Shown: piece by piece, positions 54,869 through 61,107 of the stretch
Layout: each line of letters starts with the position of its first letter
Numbering within the stretch: position 1 is the first letter of the stretch
NCBI RefSeq assembly: GCF_028288225.1
Contig: NZ_JAQBOC010000049.1
Location: 62,001-126,000, forward strand
Reading direction: 5' to 3'
DNA length: 64,000 nt
DNA from: Mucilaginibacter sp.
GTDB lineage: Bacteria; Bacteroidota; Bacteroidia; Sphingobacteriales; Sphingobacteriaceae
The notes under the pieces: model-generated
The model's input: only the letters and a program-made list of their open reading frames with translations
Told to the model about the DNA's origin: nothing
The model's database searches: none
Made by a program: the position numbers and the translations under genes

Positions 54869-56269
54869 ATGATAAACAGACATACCACTTTTTTTAAAGC
54901 ATTAAATCTTACAATTGACTACCTGGTATTAAACTTAAGTTTGATAGCTACCTACTATATTGAAAACAAGGCAAGCATCTTCTCGGCAGGAAATAGAAAA
55001 TACCTGCCAATCGTCCTGATCTTTAACCTGATATGGCTGATGTCGGCCAATATATCCGGCCTTTATTTAAAAGTATTGAATAAAGATTCGATTTTAACTT
55101 TTCGTAATGTATTCCGCACCTATTTTCTTTTTGTAAGCTTTATCTGTTTTACCATACTTATATTAATTGGCTCGGAGGCTTATTTTATAACCAGGCAATA
55201 TTTGTTTTATTCGCTAGCGATTTTTGGGTTTTTACTGGGGTTTTGGAAGGTGATTTTTCTTTTGATAAGAAAGAGCGAGCGAGCTTCACTAATGGACACT
55301 AGGAAGGCAGTAATTGTTGGCGCCGGAAGAACCGGGCAAGACCTGCATCAGTACTTGTTGAAAAACTGGGATACGGGGTATAGGATAGTCGGCTTTTTTG
55401 ACGATGACCCGGCTAAAATTATTGAAAAGGACTTGTATTTAGGGGATACGAAACATTGTATTGTGTATGCCAAACAACATAAAATAACCGAAATATTTTG
55501 CACACTGCCGGCTTCGGATACTGAAAGAATTGAAAAATTAATGCTTGATGCAGATAAAAATATGATCCGTTTTAAATCTGTTCCGGAGTATTATGATTAT
55601 CAAAAACCTACCTATATACAAAGTTTTGGACATATCCCCATAGTATCGGCAAGGGCCGAGCCGCTGGAGAATTTACTTAACAGGGTTATAAAACGGTGCT
55701 TTGATATAGTGTTTTCTTTATTCATTATCATTTTTGTTTTTAGCTGGCTCTTTCCAATACTGGCCCTTTTTATAAAATTAGGATCAAAGGGCCCGGTATT
55801 TTTTGTTCAAATAAGGTCAGGGCACAATAACAATCCTTTTAAGTGTTATAAGTTCAGGAGCATGTACGTTAATAGCGATGCGGATAAAACGCAGGCTACC
55901 CGTAATGACATCCGTGTAACCAAATTAGGCGCATTTATGCGAAGAACCAGTTTGGATGAGCTGCCGCAGTTTTTTAATGTTTTGATAGGTAACATGTCGG
56001 TAGTTGGCCCCAGGCCTCACATGATAAACCATACGGAAGAGTATTCGGCTTTGATAGATGTGTTTATGGTGCGGCATTTTTTAAAGCCTGGTATTACAGG
56101 CTGGGCCCAGATAAAGGGTTTCAGGGGTGAAACTAAAACTGTTGAAGCTATGAACCAGCGCGTTGAAGCAGACCTGTGGTACCTGGAAAACTGGTCGTTT
56201 TTACTCGACCTTAAAATTGTTTTCTTAACTGTAAGAGATTCTTTAGCAGGTAATGAAAACGCTTTTTAA
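54869..56269 (+). CDS. Undecaprenyl-phosphate hexose-1-phosphate transferase, WcaJ-like
   Basis: 466 residues: four N-terminal membrane helices, a central Rossmann-like domain (AVIVGAGRTGQDLHQYLL) and the C-terminal catalytic PHPT domain from about 275 with a membrane segment, KCYKFRSM, TSLDELPQFFNVLIGNMSVV and VGPRPHM, then KPGITGWAQIKGF. It transfers hexose-1-phosphate, often glucose, to undecaprenyl phosphate. It is unrelated to the WecA-type enzyme at 26,321, so the window codes for two initiating enzymes. It meets the deaminase gene tail to tail with a 4-base overlap. Confidence 0.9.
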   Translation: MINRHTTFFKALNLTIDYLVLNLSLIATYYIENKASIFSAGNRKYLPIVLIFNLIWLMSANISGLYLKVLNKDSILTFRNVFRTYFLFVSFICFTILILIGSEAYFITRQYLFYSLAIFGFLLGFWKVIFLLIRKSERASLMDTRKAVIVGAGRTGQDLHQYLLKNWDTGYRIVGFFDDDPAKIIEKDLYLGDTKHCIVYAKQHKITEIFCTLPASDTERIEKLMLDADKNMIRFKSVPEYYDYQKPTYIQSFGHIPIVSARAEPLENLLNRVIKRCFDIVFSLFIIIFVFSWLFPILALFIKLGSKGPVFFVQIRSGHNNNPFKCYKFRSMYVNSDADKTQATRNDIRVTKLGAFMRRTSLDELPQFFNVLIGNMSVVGPRPHMINHTEEYSALIDVFMVRHFLKPGITGWAQIKGFRGETKTVEAMNQRVEADLWYLENWSFLLDLKIVFLTVRDSLAGNENAF

Positions 56270-56751
56270 TAGCCTTTAATATTATTAAACCCTGTTGCTT
56301 GCCATTCCTTAAAGGCAGGCAAAGCCTCCTCACGCAATAGTTGAACAAACGGCAGCTTGCGGTCTTCCATTTTACATTCTATCTCATTATAAATAAAATG
56401 ATCATCGAAACCAATATCAGCAGCATCGGCTTTGGTGTTGGCATAATATATTTTATCTATCCGGGCCCAATAAATAGCGCCAAGGCACATTGGGCAAGGC
56501 TCGCAGCTGGTATAAATTTCGCAACCTGATAAGTTGTAGGTGCCCAATTGTTTACAAGCCAGCCTTATTGCCGAAACTTCTGCATGGGCTGTAGGGTCAT
56601 TTTCAGGGATCACCATATTGGCACTGCTTGCTATAACTATTCCGTCTTTAACAATTACAGCACCAAACGGCCCGCCAAGGCCTTGTTTAATGTTATATTC
56701 AGACAGTTCAATGGCCATCCGCATAAATTTTTCATGTAACTGATTTTCCAT
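56266..56751 (-). CDS. Guanine deaminase-like nucleoside deaminase
   Basis: 161 residues, cytidine-deaminase fold with zinc site HAE at 56-58 and PCPMC at 85-89 (C86, C89). The C-terminal segment IGFDDHFIYNEI is close to the Bacillus guanine deaminase (GDEase) pattern, which points to guanine rather than tRNA adenosine. It would convert guanine to xanthine. The gene is a single minus-strand unit between the priming transferase and the OmpH-like gene. Confidence 0.82.
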   Translation of the reverse strand: MENQLHEKFMRMAIELSEYNIKQGLGGPFGAVIVKDGIVIASSANMVIPENDPTAHAEVSAIRLACKQLGTYNLSGCEIYTSCEPCPMCLGAIYWARIDKIYYANTKADAADIGFDDHFIYNEIECKMEDRKLPFVQLLREEALPAFKEWQATGFNNIKGY

Positions 56752-56756
56752 CTACC

Positions 56757-56764
56757 CAAAATTA
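56757..56764 (-). promoter_or_regulatory. Bacteroidota -7 promoter box at the deaminase start
   Basis: On the minus strand TAATTTTG ends 5 bases before the ATG at 56,751. If used, the transcript would be leaderless or begin inside the first codons. It overlaps the left edge of the terminator hairpin's A-tract, so it may be coincidence. Confidence 0.25.
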
Positions 56765-56793
56765 AAAAACCTCAGCCATAAGCCGAGGTTTTT
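56763..56793 (-). terminator. Rho-independent terminator after the OmpH-like gene
   Basis: On the minus strand AACCTCGGCTTATGGCTGAG and GTT form a stem of AACCTC with GAGGTT plus an inner GC pair, followed by six T. It lies about 65 bases after the OmpH-like gene stop. A-rich sequence on the other side means it could also act in the opposite direction. Confidence 0.7.
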
Positions 56794-56816
56794 CTTTAAT
56801 TATTCAAAGCGATAAG

Positions 56817-56852
56817 CATTTGCACACCCGCACATTTGCATATCCGCACATC
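56817..56852. repeat. CCGCACATTTGCATAT-type repeat, small block
   Basis: CCCGCACATTTGCATATCCG and the following CACATC repeat the words of the large array at 57,555-57,891. The small block stands on the downstream side of the OmpH-like gene while the large array stands on its upstream side, so the gene is bracketed by one repeat family. Confidence 0.65.
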
Positions 56853-56855
56853 ATA

Positions 56856-57449
56856 TTATTTTTTTTCCTTCGCGTATGCGTCATTCAGTTTTTTCAGGAA
56901 ATCAGCGGTAACATCAAGGCTTTTATCAGCAAATAATAAATTGGTGTTACCATTGGTAAAGGTGAAAACCATTTTATAACCATTGTCTTTAGCATATTCC
57001 TTGCTGAAATTGTAAACTTTTTCGTAAAGCTTTTGAGTTTCGCCGGCCTGGTCATTTTGGAACTGGGCACTTGCATTTTGCTCATAAGTTTGCAGCTCCT
57101 GACCTTTACGCTGTAACTGCTGCTCTTTTGTAGCACGCTGATCGGCGCTTAAAGTACTTGCGTCCTTTTGATATTCAGCAACTTCTCTTTGAAAAGCCTG
57201 TTTACGGCCGCCTACGTCACTTTGAGCACTCTTGCCTTTATCTTCCAAACGCTTGCGCATGTCTTTAGCGTAATCATATTTAAGCGATAATGTATCCTGG
57301 TTTATATAAACAATCTCTGGTTTATCGCTGGTGGCAGTCTGAGAAGCTGCGGTTTTATCGGCGGTTTTGTTTTGATTACATGCCGTTATGCTTCCGGCAA
57401 GTAACACACCTAAAGTGATTTTTGTAAAAATTGAAGCCGTGATTTTCAT
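56856..57449 (-). CDS. OmpH/Skp-family periplasmic chaperone-like lipoprotein
   Basis: 197 residues from the ATG at 57,449; a longer frame begins at 57,476 (MRNKNQLKQ). From the inner start the peptide MKITASIFTKITLGVLLAGS leads to ITAC with Cys at 24, a plausible lipobox. The rest is a long coiled coil rich in K, Q, E and A (LEDKGKSAQSDVGGRKQAFQ) ending in KMVFTFTNGNTNLLFADKSLD, as in Skp/OmpH proteins that bind unfolded outer-membrane proteins. A lipid anchor is unusual for classical Skp. Confidence 0.8.
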   Translation of the reverse strand: MKITASIFTKITLGVLLAGSITACNQNKTADKTAASQTATSDKPEIVYINQDTLSLKYDYAKDMRKRLEDKGKSAQSDVGGRKQAFQREVAEYQKDASTLSADQRATKEQQLQRKGQELQTYEQNASAQFQNDQAGETQKLYEKVYNFSKEYAKDNGYKMVFTFTNGNTNLLFADKSLDVTADFLKKLNDAYAKEKK

Positions 57450-57554
57450 TTGTTTTAATTGGTTTTTGTTGCGCATTTACGCAAGAAATTTTTATCGTTT
57501 TAATTTATGTAAATTTTGACAAAGATAAACTTTCAGGGCAAGTATCCTAATTTA

Positions 57555-57891
57555 ATGTGCAGATGTGCGGATATGCAAATGTGCGGATGAAAAAGATATG
57601 CGGATGTGCAGATGTGCGGATGAAAAAGATGTGCGGATGTGCAAATGTGCGGATGTGCGAATGAAAAAAATATGAGGATATGCAAACATGCGATTAGAAA
57701 AAGCGGATATGCAGGCTTTAAGTTTTTCACTGTCTTTTAACCTGTCTTGAACACCACACTGTAAAGTATCCGCACATTTGCATATCTTCACATTCGCACA
57801 TCGATCCTCATTCGTACATTTCCATAGCTACACATTCGCATATCAATTCCTCATCCGCACATTTGCATATCCGCACATCAATTCCACATCT
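57555..57891. repeat. GTGCGGAT-type array with inverted counterpart
   Basis: 57,555-57,710 is a degenerate array of 6- to 12-base words such as GTGCGGATGTGC, ATATGCAAAT and GATGAAAAAG. After a 57-base spacer, 57,768-57,891 carries the complementary words (CCGCACATTTGCATAT, TTCGCACATC). The 514-base spacer 57,450-57,963 holds little else besides the gyrB promoter at its right end. Frames read through it only code for repeats of CAD- or SAHLHI-like peptides and are not genes. Confidence 0.75.
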
Positions 57892-57933
57892 GTTTTACTT
57901 ATCAACAATAGCGGTAATGTGGGGTAATTTTCG

Positions 57934-57941
57934 TACTTTTG
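57934..57941 (+). promoter_or_regulatory. Bacteroidota -7 promoter box for gyrB
   Basis: TACTTTTG matches TAnnTTTG at all fixed positions and ends 22 bases before the ATG at 57,964, giving a leader of about 16 bases. No good -33 motif is seen, which is common for Bacteroidota promoters. Confidence 0.5.
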
Positions 57942-57963
57942 AAGGTTATTGTTTTAACCATAT

Positions 57964-59922
57964 ATGAGCGAAGAAAATCAAGACAAATCAAATTATTCAG
58001 CAGATAATATACAGGTTTTAGAAGGTTTAGAGGCGGTGCGAAAACGCCCATCCATGTACATCGGTGATACAGGCGTAAAAGGCCTTCACCATTTAGTATA
58101 TGAAGTTGTTGACAACTCGATAGACGAGGCGCTGGCCGGTCATTGCGACACTATCAATGTTGTAATTCAAAAAGATAATTCAATTTTAGTTTCGGATAAC
58201 GGCCGCGGTATTCCAACCGGGATCACCACTAAAGAAAAGCGTTCTGCATTAGAGATCGTAATGACGGTTTTGCATGCAGGCGGTAAATTTGATAAGGATA
58301 CTTATAAGGTATCCGGCGGTTTGCATGGTGTGGGTGTTAGTTGCGTTAATGCATTATCAACCCATTTAACTGCTTTGATTTACAGGGAAGGAAAGGTCTG
58401 GACGCAGGAATATGAAAAAGGTAAACCAATGTACGATGTTAAAACCATTGGCGATACCGATAAAAGGGGCACAACCATAATTTTTAAACCCGATCCGGAA
58501 ATCTTTAGTCTTACTACGGAGTATAAATACGATACCCTGGCTGCCCGTTTACGTGAGCTGGCTTACCTTAATAAAGGGATTCGCCTGTCATTAACTGATG
58601 AGCGTTATCCTGAAGAAGATGGCAGTTTTCTTACAGAGGAGTTTTACTCGACAGGTGGATTAAGCGAATTTGTTAAATACCTTGACGGAACCCGTGCAGC
58701 TATTATTCCGGAGCCAATTTATGTTGACGGTATAAAGAATGGCATCCCGGTTGAGCTGGCTTTGCAGTACAACGATACTTATTCGGAAAACGTGCACTCG
58801 TACGTGAACAATATAAATACCATTGAGGGTGGTACCCACGTTGCGGGTTTCCGCCGCGGATTAACCCGTACTTTAAAGGCTTATGCTGATAAAGAAGGTT
58901 TATTAAAAAACATGAAAGTTGAAATTACCGGTGATGACTTCCGTGAAGGGATGACCGCAGTAATTTCAGTTAAAGTTCAGGAGCCGCAGTTTGAAGGGCA
59001 AACTAAAACCAAGTTGGGTAATAACGAGGTGATGGGTGCTGTCGATATTGCAGTAGGAGAGATATTGGGCAATTACCTGGAAGAGCACCCCCGTGAAGCC
59101 AGGATGATTGTTAACAAGGTGATACTTGCAGCTACTGCCCGTGCCGCTGCCCGCAAAGCCCGCGAAATGGTGCAGCGCAAAAGCGTAATGAGCGGCTCGG
59201 GATTACCGGGTAAGCTATCTGATTGCGCTAATAGTGATCCTGCATTGTGCGAGCTTTATCTTGTGGAAGGTGACTCGGCGGGTGGCACCGCCAAACAGGG
59301 CCGTAACCGCGAGTTCCAGGCTATTTTACCTTTAAGGGGTAAGATCCTGAACGTGGAAAAAGCAATGGAGCACAAGATCTATGAAAACGAGGAAATAAAA
59401 AATATGTTTACCGGCCTCGGCGTTAGCATTGGCACACCTGAAGATGCAAAGGCTTTAAACATAACTAAGTTGCGTTATCACAAAATTGTGATAATGACGG
59501 ATGCTGACGTGGATGGATCGCACATTACTACCCTGATATTGACCTTCTTCTTCCGTTACATGAAGGAGCTGATTGAGTATGGTTATGTGTATGTAGCCTC
59601 TCCGCCTTTGTACCAGGTTAAAAAGGGAAAAGAATTTGAATATTGCTGGACCGAAGAACAACGCGATGCAGCTGTACAACGTTTAAAAGGTGCCGGAAAA
59701 GAAGATAGCGTACATATACAACGTTACAAAGGTTTGGGCGAAATGAACGCCGAGCAGCTGTGGGAAACTACCATGGACCCTGCAAGACGTACTTTAAAAC
59801 GCGCAAGCATTGAAAACGCTGCTGAGTGCGATCATACCTTCTCCATGTTGATGGGTGATGAAGTAGCTCCGCGCCGCGAGTTTATTGAGAAAAACGCGAA
59901 ATACGCAAGAATAGATACATAG
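57964..59922 (+). CDS. gyrB: DNA gyrase subunit B
   Basis: 652 residues, usual for Bacteroidota GyrB. Present in order: the GHKL ATPase domain (VLEGLEAVRKRPSMYIGDTG, DNGRGIP, GGLHGVGVSCVNALS), the transducer with ITGDDFREGMTAVISVK, the TOPRIM domain (EGDSAGG near 436, DADVDGSH near 515) and the GyrA-binding tail (QRYKGLGEMNAEQLWETTMD). With GyrA it introduces negative supercoils. A ParE assignment is less likely given this sequence style and length. Monocistronic, followed by a terminator at 60,027. Confidence 0.95.
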   Translation: MSEENQDKSNYSADNIQVLEGLEAVRKRPSMYIGDTGVKGLHHLVYEVVDNSIDEALAGHCDTINVVIQKDNSILVSDNGRGIPTGITTKEKRSALEIVMTVLHAGGKFDKDTYKVSGGLHGVGVSCVNALSTHLTALIYREGKVWTQEYEKGKPMYDVKTIGDTDKRGTTIIFKPDPEIFSLTTEYKYDTLAARLRELAYLNKGIRLSLTDERYPEEDGSFLTEEFYSTGGLSEFVKYLDGTRAAIIPEPIYVDGIKNGIPVELALQYNDTYSENVHSYVNNINTIEGGTHVAGFRRGLTRTLKAYADKEGLLKNMKVEITGDDFREGMTAVISVKVQEPQFEGQTKTKLGNNEVMGAVDIAVGEILGNYLEEHPREARMIVNKVILAATARAAARKAREMVQRKSVMSGSGLPGKLSDCANSDPALCELYLVEGDSAGGTAKQGRNREFQAILPLRGKILNVEKAMEHKIYENEEIKNMFTGLGVSIGTPEDAKALNITKLRYHKIVIMTDADVDGSHITTLILTFFFRYMKELIEYGYVYVASPPLYQVKKGKEFEYCWTEEQRDAAVQRLKGAGKEDSVHIQRYKGLGEMNAEQLWETTMDPARRTLKRASIENAAECDHTFSMLMGDEVAPRREFIEKNAKYARIDT

Positions 59923-59938
59923 GAGAATCTTCCTTAAC

Positions 59939-60020
59939 AGACTTACGAAGTTTAACTCGGAATTTTGGATTTTTTAGAGTCCTCGTTGAGGGCTTCGCCG
60001 TTTTAAAACTTTGTAAGTCT
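59939..60020. repeat. Long inverted repeat downstream of gyrB
   Basis: AGACTTACGAAGTTTA at 59,939-59,954 is mirrored by TAAAACTTTGTAAGTCT at 60,004-60,020, with one mismatch and one extra base. The 49 bases between contain a smaller stem (CCTCGTTGAGG). It lies directly after the gyrB stop and may protect the mRNA 3' end or be a dispersed palindromic element. Confidence 0.55.
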
Positions 60021-60026
60021 TTGAAT

Positions 60027-60054
60027 GCCTCGTAATTATAGCGGGGCTTTTTTA
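60027..60054 (+). terminator. Rho-independent terminator of gyrB
   Basis: GCCTCG at 60,027-60,032 pairs with CGGGGC at 60,042-60,047 (one T-G wobble) around a 9-base loop, followed by seven T. Position about 105 bases after the gyrB stop, just beyond the long inverted repeat. Confidence 0.65.
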
Positions 60055-60104
60055 TTTCATTGCCTTTTTAAGCCCGATAAATTATTATCTGCGTGAGCGA
60101 AGTT

Positions 60105-60136
60105 GTTCCCCTCTTGAGAGGGGCTAGGGGTGTGTT
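60105..60136. repeat. Left 32-bp inverted repeat of the DUF559 unit
   Basis: The 32 bases starting GTTCCCCTCTTGAGAGGGGC and ending in GGTGTGTT match the reverse complement of 60,619-60,650 at 31 positions. Within it, CCCCTCT and AGAGGGG form a 7-bp hairpin around TG. It stands 69 bases upstream of the DUF559 start codon. No clear target-site duplication was found outside the two repeats. Confidence 0.85.
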
Positions 60137-60205
60137 GATGAACTATAAAGGAAGACATCTTGATTTATTAGGAAATCTTTTTTATTTTAGGTCACCTAAA
60201 AACTT

Positions 60206-60589
60206 ATGCGCCGCAACATTATCCCTTATAATTCAAACCTGAAAGAGCTTGCTAGAAAACTTAGAAATGATAGCACACTTGGCGAGGTTTTACTATGGAA
60301 CGAATTAAAGAATAAGCAGATGTATGGTTACGATTTCCATCGTCAAAAGCCATTGTTGAATTATATAGTGGATTTATATTGTTATGAGTTAAATTTAGTA
60401 ATTGAGATTGACGGCCATTATCATAATTATGAAGAGCAATATGAAGCTGATCTTGTAAGGGATGAAGAACTTGAAAAATATGATCTGATTATTTTACGTT
60501 TTACCGAACAGGAAGCGAGAAAAGATATGGTTAATGTTTTGAGAGCTATAGAACAGCATGTTTTGGAATATGGTTCAAACCACTCTTAA
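60206..60589 (+). CDS. DUF559 endonuclease-like protein (Vsr/PD-(D/E)XK fold)
   Basis: 127 residues. The N-terminus NSNLKELARKLRNDSTLGEV, then WNELKNKQMYGYDFHRQKPL, and a nuclease core with D56 (NYIVDLYC), E67-x-D69 and H71/H73 (VIEIDGHYH), and LRFTEQEA. This is the DUF559 family, related to very-short-patch repair endonucleases; activity has not been shown for most members as far as I recall. The gene lies inside two 32-bp inverted repeats with 69 and 29 bases between gene and repeats, a layout that suggests a small mobile or domesticated unit. Confidence 0.85.
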   Translation: MRRNIIPYNSNLKELARKLRNDSTLGEVLLWNELKNKQMYGYDFHRQKPLLNYIVDLYCYELNLVIEIDGHYHNYEEQYEADLVRDEELEKYDLIILRFTEQEARKDMVNVLRAIEQHVLEYGSNHS

Positions 60590-60618
60590 GATGAAAATTT
60601 TGACGATGCTTGTTGCAT

Positions 60619-60650
60619 AACACACCCCTAACCCCTCTCAAGAGGGGAAC
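60619..60650. repeat. Right 32-bp inverted repeat of the DUF559 unit
   Basis: Begins AACACACCCCTAACCCCTCT and ends AAGAGGGGAAC; its reverse complement differs from the left repeat at a single base (C/T). It overlaps the last 23 bases of the retropepsin-like gene on the minus strand and supplies that gene's final codons (SPLERG) and stop. Confidence 0.85.
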
Positions 60651-61107
60651 TGTTTTTCCTTAAGAAAAGTTTCCCCTTCCCATAGTCAATCACTGCTTTA
60701 TATTTCATCAATATATCTCCTCCTAAAACACCCAGAACTTCGGGATGGCCCAACTGGCCGTAGGCATTGTTAATGGTAGAAAGATCAAGTACGGCAACTT
60801 CAAATTCATTGATCAATAGCTTGCCAATATACATATCAGTAATTATAGCCGTTGATGACTCCATATTATTGGTGCCAAGGCCGGTTGAAAGCCTGTCGCT
60901 TATGGTTACTATCGCGTTCTGATACGCCATGAGCAGCATGCTTTTATCAAAGGCTGTTTTTGAAGCACCGGTATCTAAAACAACGGTAAATGGTTTCCCA
61001 AAAACTTTGATGTTAAGCAGCGGGTGAAAACCGTCTTGATGCAGGTCGATAATTTGTAACGGAACGGTGAATCTTTTACTTGCGATGGGCTTTTTATTCT
61101 CAATCAT
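60628..61107 (-). CDS. Retropepsin-like aspartic protease domain protein
   Basis: 159 residues from ATG at 61,107, which overlaps the upstream gene's stop by 8 bases; a longer start at 61,134 would overlap it by 35. The catalytic motif DTGAS is at 45-49 (FTVVLDTGASKTAFD) and the C-terminal hydrophobic-GGDIL block (VLGGDILMKYKAVIDY) completes a single-domain clan AA protease that would act as a dimer. No signal peptide. The last residues SPLERG and the stop are encoded by the right repeat of the DUF559 unit, so the native tail may have been replaced. Confidence 0.75.
   Translation of the reverse strand: MIENKKPIASKRFTVPLQIIDLHQDGFHPLLNIKVFGKPFTVVLDTGASKTAFDKSMLLMAYQNAIVTISDRLSTGLGTNNMESSTAIITDMYIGKLLINEFEVAVLDLSTINNAYGQLGHPEVLGVLGGDILMKYKAVIDYGKGKLFLRKNSSPLERG

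Noticed and set aside
57533..57791. Open minus-strand frames across the GTGCGGAT array
   Set aside because: Their peptides are only repeats of SAHLHI/RTSA-like words produced by the short-unit array; no start signal or family.
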